Assembly (NCBI GenBank): GCA_013407085.1
Contig: JACCGJ010001737.1
Span: 1-64,000, forward strand
Reading direction: 5' to 3'
DNA: 64,000 nt
From: Atriophallophorus winterbourni
Taxonomy: Eukaryota > Platyhelminthes > Trematoda > Plagiorchiida > Microphallidae
The position numbers and the translations under genes were made by a program. Positions 23,901 through 33,194 of this stretch are shown here, one piece after another. The notes under the pieces were generated by a model. The model had not been told where the DNA came from, did no database searches, and worked only from the letters and a program-made list of their open reading frames with translations. How positions within the stretch are numbered: position 1 is the stretch's first letter; every line of letters begins with the position of its first letter.

Positions 23901-26408
23901 GAGAATTATCCGTTGGTGTGTTAAATTGTACTCCTGGTAAATTCAATATTAAGAATTAGCTGTTGCTGCAATTTTATTCTTGGCTACCAATGCATTCTGT
24001 TGGTCAGATATAGTCAAACATTTCAGAAAACGATGTCATTGTAGGATCTCTTAGTACGAATTTGAATGCAAATATCAACTGTCTAGAAATAATCTAACCA
24101 AGATTTTTACCACGATGTGTACTCCTGAAAACCTTTGCGTGATAGGATTATCTACAAGTACGTAAAGTCTTGTTAGTATTGTTTGGAATATTTGTAGCTC
24201 GGGTCGTTGTTGTAGCTTACTTGAATTTGTTCTCCGAGCTTGTTGAGTTTGCATCGGACGTTTCGTTGCCAGACTAGGCAACATCTTCAGCGATTGTTGG
24301 CAAATTGACTGCTCGAATTTGAACTGACGATGGTATTTGGCCGGCCGACCACTGGTCACGTGATCGCATGTGATTGATTGATTGGTTGGCTGCCTTTACG
24401 GTTCTTCGTCTCAGTCGCAACGGGCGGCGTTACCATACGTCAAAGACATCTCGGAAATGACATCAAGACTCCTACGACCTCATGGTATTTTTATCGCCCA
24501 CAAACCAACAGCAACGCTACGTAACGTGCTCACAAAAGTGAAAGATGCAATACCCAAAGATGAAAACGCAAACGTAGTGTACAAAATACAGTGCACGCAC
24601 TGTGACAAGCACTACATCGGGCAAACCGGTCAAAAACTAAAAACTCGAATCCATGAGCATCAACTAGCCGTACGACGTCACGACACCAAGTCTCTCATAT
24701 CGCACGTCGACAACGAAGATCACGAGATAGACTGGCATAACTGCCACATCTTGGGTCGAGCTAATAACAAAGCAGCACGAGAGTTCATCGAAGCCTGGTA
24801 CTCCGGTGAACGATCGATCAACGAACACGTGAGCTTGGACGGGATGCGACTGAGACGAAGAACCGAAAAGGCAGCCAATCAATCAATCAATCACATGCGA
24901 TCACGTGACCAGTCGGCCGGCCAAATACCATCGTCAGTTCAACTTCGAGCAGTCAATTTGCCAACAATCGCTGAAGATGTTGCCTAGTCTGGCAACGAAA
25001 CGTCCGAAGCAAACTCAACAAGCTCGAAGAACAAATTCAAGTAAGCTACAACGTAAGGGCTTAAAATGAAAATTTACTTCTCCTAAGTAGACCGCCTTCA
25101 TTGAATTACGAATTCCACCTGCTCAACGCAAGGCGATCGGCAGTACTCGCCCCATCGTTGCTAGTTTCACATTTTCGGTAGCTGAGAACAGTTTCTGCTA
25201 TTCTCACGTTCAGGATGACGCTTCACACAGTGAATTCGGTGTGAGGAGTTAAAAGCAGATACTTTGCAACTCGAAGGGACAATTTCATGTGATAGTATAT
25301 CTCGTAGCGCAAATGCAGTCTTTCCTGAGATCTAATAACCGATTTCAACTTTCTATGAATTACATTTTTCGGAATATCGCCATTTCCAATTGTCAACACT
25401 TGATATAATATTATTTCAAATTTTTGTGCTGCTTGTCAACGTAAACGTTTAGAAATTTGACGTTCTAAAGCTTTCAAATCTATTGCTTTTTATTTTGTAG
25501 ATTATTTCAATCGTATAAATAATCGCAATTCATTTTACGCTTGCAAGTGTTTGCGAGACGATATTTATGTATACATGTGCCTGGCAGACTGTTTGTTGAC
25601 AGTTAGTCGAAATGAGAACAGACATTCCTGTCCATTCCCACGTTATAACAACCTCAGTTCTGTACATACACATAGAATACACATCGTGTTTTGTTACTCG
25701 GTGATCACTCATGTCTGATCAGGAGGGGTATATTGATGATATTCTTAGGTTTTCAACGTCAATTTTTAATAACAGACGGGTCGTAGTTTAACCAACATTT
25801 GCTCAATACCCGCTACCAACTTGCGAAGTTGTCTAAATACAAACATCGAGAAATATAGTAAAAATTATTCTCCAAAAATGCTCATTCGCATGCATTTCCA
25901 TCCTGCCTTACGACCGGTTTCGTGCTGTTTGTTCTCATTAGGATCCGCATGTGCTTGAAACAGTGGATTAATGGTAAACAAGTAACGCTTGTATGCTATT
26001 GTTGGATAAGGTTGTCACGTGATTGAACAGACATACAAGCGAAACTTGTTTGGTGTATCTGTTGTACGCTTTTATGTGCCTTCAAGACCTACATATAAGT
26101 CGTCCTTTTGATGGGGTTGCAAAGAACGTCCACGAGTGTCCGTTTTAGAATGATCCTGTATGTTTCATCCTTAATTTAATTTCACAGCAATGCAATCATA
26201 GATCTCAACATTTAATGAGCATTATGAATTATCACCCACCATACGATATGTATATCATTTCAATTCACGTCTCAAAATATGTTCAACTATTTATTTCAGA
26301 GGAATTCTTGGCTGTTTCCTGATTCCATTTTTCACCAATTGTTGCAAAAATGCCAATCACACGTGTCCCGTGTGCGACAACGATATCGGCGTCGTAAAAC
26401 CGTGCTAA
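3810..26408 (+). CDS. LITAF-domain membrane protein, six exons
   Basis: Exons 3810-3837, 15400-15462, 22673-22720, 22816-22881, 22972-23101 and 26300-26408 give a 444-nt frame (147 aa). Every junction has GT/AG sites, and phases match throughout (1,1,1,1,2). The N-terminal half is Pro/Ser-rich with a GYRPSLYGYP segment typical of LITAF proteins. The C-terminal domain has C82-x2-C85, a hydrophobic stretch (about 93-123), then H132-T-C134-x2-C137, the split zinc-binding layout of the family. Known members are monotopic endosomal/lysosomal membrane proteins acting in trafficking and degradation; that role is carried over by family, not seen here. The start is the ATG (GCATGG context) in the first exon supported by a strong acceptor (3771) and donor (3838). 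Exons 1 and 2 rest on phase and composition; exons 5 and 6 are firm by domain match. The ortholog within the family is not determined. Confidence 0.85.
3925..4010 (+). repeat. Degenerate hammerhead repeat
   Basis: TTGATGA, then CGGCAAACAGCCA and GAAGGCGG in place of GAAACCGG: a mutated copy of the array monomer. Core changes make cleavage unlikely. A further remnant of the downstream part of the monomer (GGGGCATGTGAGCACCAC) lies at about 4266-4310. Confidence 0.55.
7570..8040. repeat. Hammerhead repeat copies in inverted arrangement
   Basis: About 7570-7662 is a minus-strand partial monomer (hammerhead complement around ACACTACCGGTTTCTG). From about 7666 to 8040 the plus strand carries about one and a half monomers, with the block CCACCTGATGA..GAAACCGGTA near 7848-7880 and a second partial unit after it. 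Stem II of the plus copy is eroded (AAACAAATA). The two orientations meet at about 7663. Compared with the array at 8.97 kb these copies are older. Confidence 0.65.
8930..8970. repeat. AT dinucleotide microsatellite
   Basis: Uninterrupted TA repeats directly left of the hammerhead tandem array. Confidence 0.9.
8971..9850 (-). mobile_element. Retrozyme-like tandem array of 242-bp hammerhead monomers
   Basis: Three complete units and one partial unit start at 8971, 9214, 9455 and 9697 (each ATGACYAARGTAATG), so the period is 241-243 bp. Each unit carries a hammerhead block on the minus strand; predicted cleavage sites fall at 9018, 9260, 9502 and 9745, giving monomers of 242, 242 and 243 nt. 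Unit 3 keeps the full core; unit 1 has GCAA for GAAA; unit 2 has a changed stem III (CCAGT) and CTTGACGA; unit 4 has small insertions. Short tandem monomers with a type I hammerhead match animal retrozymes, non-autonomous retroelements that spread through circular RNA (family knowledge). No protein is encoded. The last unit ends within GGTTATACTTG near 9850. Confidence 0.8.
9498..9545 (-). ncRNA. Hammerhead ribozyme in array unit 3 (best-preserved)
   Basis: Minus strand: stem I CCAC (9545-9542), core CTGACGA (9541-9535), stem II region CGGCAAACAGCCA with GGC/GCC pairs, GAAA, stem III ACCGGT (self-complementary), cleavable A at 9502, then GTGG (9501-9498) closing stem I. The first stem II pair is a C-A mismatch; related copies at 25.9 and 58.9 kb suggest an ancestral GTGC..GCAC stem with a perfect G-C there. 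Confidence 0.75.
13530..13602 (+). repeat. Degenerate hammerhead repeat
   Basis: TTGATGA, AGGCAAACAGCGC, GAAG and then the downstream GTGTAAG..GGTGAGAACCAAC block show homology to the array monomer; the core is mutated. Confidence 0.5.
14048..14578 (+). pseudogene. CR1-like reverse transcriptase fragment
   Basis: An open stretch at 14112-14513 encodes the start of a non-LTR RT domain (NKSEGPDGIHSIML, then VGNYRQVSLKSIVSKVLEK). It aligns with 53725-54300 of the CR1-like element. Both ends are truncated: there is no catalytic FADD box and no 3' tail. It lies in LITAF intron 1, sense orientation. Confidence 0.8.
15463..22672 (+). other. LITAF gene intron 2
   Basis: A 7.2-kb intron. I recognise no gene or repeat family in it. 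Short frames such as 16304-16516, 19098-19343 and 22055-22318 are within the range expected by chance in AT-rich DNA. Confidence 0.5.
22673..23101 (+). CDS. LITAF gene exons 3-5 (cluster with short introns)
   Basis: Exons of 48, 66 and 130 nt separated by introns of 95 and 90 bp. Exons 3 and 4 encode a Ser/Pro-rich linker; exon 5 contains C82-x2-C85 and the first part of the hydrophobic segment, ending ..VIFICG at a phase-2 donor. The phases tie these to exon 2 (phase 1) and exon 6. Confidence 0.85.
23485..23700. repeat. Repeat Y, copy 2
   Basis: Resembles 300-510 over about 200 bp (CATGTTTGTCCCGGTTGTCACTTCG and following). No coding content. Located in LITAF intron 5. Confidence 0.4.
24254..24293 (-). 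ncRNA. Penelope-type hammerhead motif, left arm
   Basis: Mirror image of the right-arm motif: TCG / CTGAAGA / six-pair stem II / GAAA / CGTC / CGA on the minus strand. Confidence 0.55.
24388..24987 (+). pseudogene. Penelope-like GIY-YIG endonuclease domain, 5'-truncated
   Basis: The frame encodes the end of the RT-EN linker (PYVKDISEMTSRLL, about residues 19-32 of the open frame) and then a GIY-YIG domain: VVYKIQC, CDKHYIGQTGQKLKTRIHEHQ and a downstream EAWY glutamate. Cys residues before the YIG are typical of the Penelope family. The nuclease would nick target DNA to prime reverse transcription. Its first residues, read from the left arm, are not genuine coding sequence. The frame reads through into the right arm, ending at 24987. 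It lacks the upstream RT and is not autonomous. Confidence 0.85.
24968..25007 (+). ncRNA. Penelope-type hammerhead motif, right arm
   Basis: TCG (24968-24970), core CTGAAGA, one extra T, stem II GTTGCC..GGCAAC (six pairs), GAAA (24997-25000), palindromic ACGT, cleavable C at 25004, then CGA pairing with TCG. Stem I is only three pairs and the T between core and stem II is unusual, so activity is uncertain; position and order fit the Penelope hammerheads described in the literature. Confidence 0.6.
25890..26055 (-). repeat. Hammerhead repeat, divergent subfamily
   Basis: The minus strand reads CTAATGA, stem II region GAACAAACAGCAC, GAAA, CCGGTC. The G of the CTGATGA core is A here, so cleavage is not expected. 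The flanking block (CTTGAAACAGTGGATTAATGGTAAACAAG on the plus strand, in part) matches the 58.9-kb copy. Confidence 0.6.
26300..26408 (+). CDS. LITAF gene terminal exon
   Basis: The acceptor TTATTTCAG ends at 26299. The exon encodes GILGCFLIPFFTNCCKN, then NHTCPVCDNDIG and a TAA at 26406-26408, giving the second half of the membrane segment and the HxCxxC zinc motif. Confidence 0.88.
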
Positions 26409-26443
26409 TATACGGACCTTCATTGTTGGTTGTTCTAAATTCA

Positions 26444-26449
26444 AATAAA
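26444..26449 (+). promoter_or_regulatory. Poly(A) signal of the LITAF gene
   Basis: AATAAA lies 36 bp after the stop codon, implying a very short 3' UTR. Confidence 0.55.
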
Positions 26450-27480
26450 CTCACGCCCCTCCATACTCAGAAAGCAAGTAGGCTAGTTCACCCTACCGAA
26501 CAGAAACGATTTGCACACTTATTCCAATGTTCTTACATTCACCCGAATGTTTGTGATATGCAGCACTTTTATTTGCATTTCGATTTACTTATCGAACTGG
26601 GTTTATTTTGTACGAACTAAGTAACAGTTTCGCAATAATTTTCAAGCTATGTAAAAATAACCTCCTTAATTTGTAACTCCAATCATGCTGAATGAAAAAT
26701 GACTTAGTTTTTCACACATTCTGGGTCATAATGAAACAAGAAATATGATTGCCAGGTAGTACATTTCCATTTTATCTACATTGAAAAATCGATTAAAAAT
26801 TCCCATTTTTGCAAACAGTAAACAAAATTAGAGAGAACGACATCCATTTTGGTATCACACATGGAGCTCTACAATACATGCATAAGAAAACAGAAAATGA
26901 ATCAATGATCAGTATCAAACAAAAATCAAAGCAAAACATTTCACGTGTTATTGCTCAAGCTGGTTCGATTGATATCGATGCTAATCAAGGCGATCAGAAA
27001 TGACGAAACAATCGTTTTCAACACGAGTTTGATCGAAAACTTTTAATAGCTGTTGCCTCAGCTGTTTTCAAAGTTTTCCAGCCAGTTCTTAGATGCACGA
27101 TTTTGGTAACCGTATAAACGACAGAGAACGCATCCTCTAGTTTACTCGGTGTCAGTGTTAATCATATAGGCTACGATTGAACGGTTCACCTTCATAAAAA
27201 ACTTTTGTTTAGACAACTTGAATGGTGTTCAGACATTTGCTTTTCCAATTTACACTCCGTACAGCCACACGAGCAGATACATATGTAAACGCACATAAAT
27301 TTTGCCTGACAAAGTAGCTGGTCCTTGATTGTTATCTGGTTTGTTGGTGAATAATATTCACATATCTTCTCTTGCTTACGGGTCAAGAAATCGCTAGAGG
27401 TATTGTCCTCAAATTGAAATAAAAGATATAAATGTTTTCACGGAACCACTGGTACTGGTGGCCTTCTGGGTTTTGCGTGC
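26450..27480. other. Intergenic stretch
   Basis: No repeat family or gene is recognised. A 64-codon frame at 26809-27003 after a CAG is noted among rejected items. Confidence 0.4.
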
Positions 27481-27484
27481 ATGT

Positions 27485-27935
27485 GTCTTTCAGTAAAGTA
27501 TTATTGATAAGAAGTGCAGAGTAATTCTTCCGGGAAAAATCCTATTTACAGCAAACTCGAGTTGCTCGTGTGAACAGGTTATGCACCAAGTTTCGTCCAA
27601 CTTCATCGGGTCTCTGCTATTGAAGTGTATATATTTTTCGGCCCATATTTTTATATGCATCCAACTGATGAATTTTCCATATTGTCTTCTTGCCTGTAAA
27701 ATATTAATAAAAGTTGGCACTCCTCTGTTTCCACGTTCGTAAGTAAAACATATTTTATTGTACTCATTATTCAAACCATTGAGTAAATTTTCAATGTCCA
27801 CATTGTCATTGAAAATCAGAAACTTATCATCCATATATCGTATATACATATCGAGTTTCTTGAACACCGCTTTCAGTGGTCCTTGCTCCAACTTAGCCAT
27901 AAAAACAAGTGAAAGTATTGTTTTGTCATTTCAGT
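27485..27935 (-). pseudogene. Penelope-like reverse transcriptase fragment
   Basis: The minus frame 27900-27490 encodes YIRYMDDKFLIF, the RT active-site box of Penelope-like elements, followed by NKICFTYE, FINI and KYIHFNSRDP, which occur in that order in the family. The frame is open for about 130 codons but lacks both ends, and no partner nuclease lies beside it. It is separate from the GIY-YIG fragment at 24.4 kb, which is on the other strand. Confidence 0.8.
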
Positions 27936-28466
27936 TCTAAATGCATAACTTTGGGATAACAGGTAAATAAAATATGTTGAGATTCATGTAGTAGAATTAA
28001 CGCCATTTGGCTTTTATAAATAATTCAAAAATATTTGCTAATCTTAGTTACTATTCAGTGAGGCAGCAGTGCATGTAAGGTGATCATACGTTGGGTTTCA
28101 GGTTTTGTCATAAAGCTTGATGACAACGTCGCTTAGAAATGCTGCACCATTGAACAAATCAAAACAAAATCCCCTTCACATTCCACAACTAGAAAATGTT
28201 ACAGTTTGGAAAACCATTCGTTCTCATACACACTCGGCAGTTAAATGCTTGAGTGTAGTACATGAGAGAAAATATTTGGTGTTTGGGTATACGTACGTTT
28301 TCAAAACAGCCTACAGTCCGAGGCCGTCTATAAGATTCAAGATTCAAGATTTGTGGTGATAAAAGAGAATAGTTGTGTAATACGATAGGATATACGTATA
28401 AAAGCTAAACAAATCGTTAGTTTAATTTATGCGTCAATGTGCTTCAAAAAGTCAGCAAAGTTAATT

Positions 28467-29200
28467 TCAACTGTGACGTGGAGAGAGGAAATTTTGATCC
28501 GAAAAATATGTTTGGGAAATTTGTTTTTCCAGGTATACATGTGTGTAAGAAGGAACCATTAATTGATTTAAATAAAACGGTCCCAACACACTATTATTCA
28601 ACATAAAAGATCGTAACTTTTGTTTCAAGATCATTTCATTTAGGGAGGAAACAATTTCTGGCGGTAAACTTTTCCGCAAAACGCCTACACTTACTGCGTA
28701 AAAGTTAGGGCGAACGTTTAATCGGTAATGTGGGATTTTAAGGGTCAGATTGTGACGGTGAATCAAGAGATTGGAACCAATTTTAAAAAGGTTTCTGAGT
28801 GGGTGGAACCCCGGTATGGATTACCCGGTATGTCGGGATCAGGTCAGCTCGGATGCTCCTGTGCTCCAGAATGCACAATCCAAGTCTAGTCAGTCGAAGC
28901 TCAAAGGTTGGATTATGCAATCCAGTAATCATTTTAGTTGTCTTGGGATAAATCCTTTCGAGCAGCGACATATCGTTTTTTCATGTATATATGTATTGAG
29001 TACCTTTGACAATGAGTGCGGTGGGAAACGTCCGAAAATTCATCTGAGTAGGCCTCTAAGAAAAAACGGTGGTGGACAAAGGATATAAAATGACATGGAA
29101 TAAGATCTTTGAAACCCAACGAAAGGCAAAGGGTGTCTTTGAAGCAATAAAAACATTGATCGAACCGGTACTACGTTATGAACAATCGAAAAGTAAATTA
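28467..29200 (-). pseudogene. Non-LTR (CR1-like) RT C-terminal relic
   Basis: Minus-strand frames at 28971-28783 and 28766-28467 encode the tail of a CR1-type RT (LERIYPKTTKMI, EHRSIRADLIPTYRVIH), interrupted by frameshifts. Related in layout to 29583-30020, but from a diverged copy. Confidence 0.6.
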
Positions 29201-29257
29201 AGTAATTAGATTGGTAATCTATAACAGAATCACTTACCCCAAAAACCTCCGATGTTC

Positions 29258-30260
29258 AATTCAATTCAATTCAATTTTAATGGTCTAAAAAGCATATAAC
29301 TTGAAAAAACCACAGAATAATATGGGAATTACGAATAACACAGGTAGAAAAACGGGATTTTTTGCTTACTGAACAGTTCAGGAACCAAGTAAAAATCCAA
29401 AGGACAGAAACTGTTTTTAAATTTCAAAGCTTTTCTGGTGTAAAATATATAGGTTCAAAGTTTGGATTGGTCGACATGAAATTGTCCGAATTCTATCTGA
29501 ATATATCTAAGTTGGGTGAATGTGCGACATTACAGGGTAGGGAGTTCCAGGTAAAGCTTACACGTACAGAATAAAAATGCCTTCAACAGTTTAGTATCGA
29601 GTCGGGAATAAGTACTGCATAGTCGTGACTCCGGTTGGTTCTGGGTGGTAGTCGCATGAATAGTTTATATAGGGGATGGTTGGGGGTATGCAGTATATTG
29701 AATATAAGAATCAAATCACCTCTAAGACGGCGGTAGCGAGAGTCAGATAGATTGAGACTCGCAATACGATCTCCGTATCGTTTGTGCTTTGTAACGCGTA
29801 CGAGCTTGGCAGTCCGATGATATATTCTCTGCAAGAGGCGGATGTCCTTCTGTAGCCAGGGTGACCAAGCCTCAACCGCATACTTTATGGTTGGCCTCAA
29901 GTACGTATTAATTATTCGCTGAACGGTTTTCTGCGTGAAACTCCCGAACACGCGTTTCAGCAGGAGCAGTACTCGTGACGTCTTTCCATAGACAGCTGTG
30001 CCGCTATGTGACGGTTTCAAAGTGCTCGCTCACACACCCAAGTCCTTTTCCTTGTCAGTGCTTCCAAGAATATTGGAACCAAGGGTGTAAGAGAACTCGA
30101 AATGTCTTCCAACAGTCAATGCCTTGCATTTTCTGGCATTTAAAGGTAGTTCATTTCTAACTGACCAGTCTTGTAAGGCATCGAGTTCCAGCTGATGTTG
30201 TCTGCAATCCTCAGTTGTGTGTAGAAGAAGGTTCGAGCGTTCCTAAAGATTTCCCATCTG
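29258..30260 (-). pseudogene. CR1-like RT C-terminal fragment with 3' tail
   Basis: The minus frame 30020-29583 encodes LLKRVFGSFTQKTVQRI, TYLRPTIKYAVEAWSPWLQ, LLQRIYHRTAKLV and YRRLRGDLILIF, the thumb and C-terminal region of CR1-type RTs. The 3' UTR runs to a (TTGAA)n tail at 29258-29281, a microsatellite end typical of this clade. It is 5'-truncated, as usual for target-primed insertions. Another copy of its 3' end lies at 60510-60740. Confidence 0.75.
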
Positions 30261-30589
30261 TTTTGAGGCTCTAACATCGAATAATCCTGAAAACAAGCCA
30301 ATTTTCATAGGGTCGCGTTGCATTACGCTACTAGAGGATGATGGGATGAGAGTAAACATACAGGTCCTGCGATCATGAGAAGGATGCTGGTGCTAGGGGA
30401 TGAGGATTGGCATTTATGTTTAATTAAGACATTTACTGATAGATCAACAATTACAAAATGGTACATTCGAAGTACTGAAAGGGCTGTTCAACGCAATGCT
30501 AATTGTTGGCTTTTTGAATATAATAAACATCGATTAGGGTGCCGAAAATACTAAATCAGATTCAACGGAATTGCAATATTCTAATTGCT

Positions 30590-32853
30590 TCTGTCAGCAT
30601 CTTTTTCAGCATTCTCTACTGAATGTAACTCAGCACGGGTTTCTGAGAAGTAGATCCTGTCTGATTAAATTTCTTAGTTTTCACAATTCTGCCACTAAAA
30701 GGATGGATGAACGGAAGCCTGTCGAGGCCCTCTACCTAGATTTCCGCAAGGTTTTCGAATCCGTAAATCACTGCTTTCTAGAGATTAAGGTAGCAACTAA
30801 AGGCACACATGGTAGTCTACTTGCCTAAGTAAAGGCCTTCCTTGCTGGTAGGACATTCATAGTTCGAGTAGGATCTACGCTGTCCAAACAAACCGACGTG
30901 ATCAATATGGTAATCCAAGGTTCTGTTCTCGGTCCTCTTATATGGCTGACTTTTATTGATGACTTGTCGTCAGCATTGAAGTGCCCGTGCTTCATTTTCG
31001 CAGGTGATGCAAAGTTTTTCGGATCAACGGATAAAGATTCCCTGAGGCATGGCGTCGAACGGGTGATAAACTGGTCATACCATTGGGACCTCCCACTCGA
31101 CCATAATGAGAAAAAACTCTCATCAGCACTGGTTGATTAGATATCAGTTCGGGATTCGAGGAATTATCTCATTGTTAACGCCACAGAGCGTGTTAAGGAT
31201 TACAGAGTTCTAGTTTGGATTGACTTCAAATTAAATGACCAATGTGGAGCTGCAGCTCAAGGTTTTAGAAAACTGCTTTTGTTGGCTTAGATCCGTGCTA
31301 TCCAGTAGAAGACCCGATATATTCCTGCCACTTTACAAAGCATTTGTTAGGCCGCATTTAGAAAATTGTGTCCAGGCGTGGTGCCCTCAATACACGAAGA
31401 AAATCGTTCGATTGTAAAACGCACCGCATTTCGCAACTTGCATGATTGGGGTCATCGAGGGAATCCTCACGCTGCACGTTTGAAGTCCCTAGATCTTTCC
31501 TCACTTAAGTGTCGTCATTTGAGTGGTGACTCAACTTAAACATTTATTCATAGATTTATTCACAGATTATATGCAGGTAAAAAGCCATGCTTTACAAGAC
31601 CCACAAAAATGTACATCGGGTCGGATGGTAAAAAATATCAAAATATTGTTAGATTATTGTCAAACATAAAAAACATACTTTTCCATGTGTATATCTAGTG
31701 ATTTTTTGAAAACTTCAACATTTCCAGATTGTACCACATGATTAGGTAAACTGTTCCACAGTTGCACATTGCGAACGGAAAATGCATATTTGCGGCAGTT
31801 CAACCTGCTATGCTGTTGGTAAAGTTTTAATTGGTGGCCTCGCAGATGTGTTATGGGAAAGATAAACAAATGACCGCAAGGTTGATTTGTTTGATTAAGC
31901 ACTGTCCAAATGAATATAAGTGCTCCTCGTTTCCGTCTGTATTCAGCCGAATGCAAATTCAATATTTTAAGTCGCGTTTCGTATGGATAATTTGATAGTC
32001 CCAGGACGAGTTTTGTCGCTCTGCGCTGTGGAGTTTCTAATAGCAGAATATCTTTTTTCAACCAAGGATCTCATTCCGGTATAGCATATTCAACATGAGG
32101 ACGGATGTACGTTGAAATCAATTTGCAGGCAATATTGGGACAAACGAACCTAGGACTCTTTTAAGGAGACCCAGGTTGTTTTCAGCTTTGCAGGCAGCCA
32201 GTCGACATTGCATTGAGTTTCCTAAGTCTGATTGGATAATCACACCTAAATCTTTTTCGGAGGAGGTGGGGTTGTTATGACCGATTTCTGTTCATTAAGT
32301 CCCGAGCTGGGCACCCGTGGCATTCACTCAAACTTCCATAGGAGCGATGTAGACTAGCTTTCCGGAAAAAAATTAGCATGACGGTGGCAAATTTCTGGAA
32401 TCGGCTTCCAGAAAAACCTATATCCTGTCTTTCGGTGGCGAGATTCAAGCAGGGTTTGGACTACAACTGGGATAAGTTATTTCCTCAATACTCCCCCTAA
32501 TTGCTATGGAAGCTTAGGTAGTTCACCATTTTCAGCGTTATCCGGTAAATAAAGTAAATGCTAGAGTACTGTTTTTTTAATATACAAATATTATTCAGCT
32601 GAACTCCTACTGAATTGGTGGATAGAATTTGCTTTTTATTTTTCTAGCATCATTCATAACGAGGTGCTTCCTAAATACAACACGGATAACCTCTTGGCTT
32701 CACGATTGTCGACGATATCCCACACAATAAAAAAACGTTTTGGCAGTGGTCGTTGCTTCAATAAAGCTTTCCACCGAAATAAATTCTGGACGCTGGAATG
32801 ACTCGTTAGCCACTTATTGTCCTGTGTGATTGAACTGATCTAAACTGAACTGA
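30590..32853 (+). pseudogene. CR1-like element copy 3, 5'-truncated and interrupted
   Basis: Same family as 50906-55930: NVTQHGFLRSRSCL, VEALYLDFRKVFESVNH, VIQGSVLGPLIWLTFIDD, FAGDAKFFGS and RPHLENCVQAWCPQY follow in order with several stops and shifts (the catalytic box is now AGDA, so inactive). Coding similarity breaks at about 31535 and resumes at about 32285, with a minus-strand insertion between. The 3' UTR ends with TGAAC repeats near 32835-32853. Confidence 0.8.
31536..32284 (-). mobile_element. Nested non-LTR 3' fragment inside CR1 copy 3
   Basis: The minus frame 32061-31660 (133 codons) encodes LLETPQRRATKLVLGL, YRRKRGALIFIWTVLNQ and SVRNVQLWNSLPNHVV, an RT C-terminus of a different CR1-like family; degraded RT sequence (KDLGVIIQSDLGNSMQCR) continues to about 32283. 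The host element reads on either side, so this insertion is younger than its host. Confidence 0.75.
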
Positions 32854-33194
32854 AATGGCAGGCGAATAAAAGAGGTTATTATGGATTATGCTGTCAATAG
32901 AAAGAGATGCGGTTCACAAAGGCTTGATCCTTTGTTGTCTATCAATAAGAAGTAGAAGAAGGAAAAGAAGTTGTAGTGGTAAGCTATAAGTGAAGTGTGT
33001 AATGTATTTATATACAGAGAGAAAATAAAATGTGAAGAAAAGGAGCGTATATATAATCTGTAAGGATATACAAACTTACGTATACTTGTGAATGCTTCGT
33101 CTTGCGTAACAACTAACAATTAATAATTTTTGTCCTATAATTTTCTCCCTCGTATCACTCATTCGATATAAATGGGAGTAATACAGTTGACCGA

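Larger units (their letters stand above)
24207..25055 (+). mobile_element. Truncated Penelope-like element with inverted terminal arms
   Basis: Two arms of about 210 bp, 24207-24420 and 24842-25055, are reverse complements of each other; between them lies the C-terminal part of a Penelope-like polyprotein. Penelope-like elements are known to carry terminal repeats in direct or inverted orientation and hammerhead motifs within them. Each arm has a hammerhead (24254-24293 minus, 24968-25007 plus). The reverse transcriptase is missing. It lies in intron 5 of the LITAF gene. Confidence 0.8.

Noticed and set aside
24075..24359. A minus-strand frame with residues like those of the Penelope right arm
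   Set aside because: It is the inverted arm of the same element and contains the hammerhead; not an independent gene.
24664..24882. A minus-strand frame opposite the GIY-YIG domain
   Set aside because: An antisense shadow of a clearly recognised domain.
26809..27003. A 64-codon frame after a CAG, ending in TGA, that could be a terminal exon
   Set aside because: No recognisable family, no upstream exon in phase was found, and frames of this length are common by chance in this composition.
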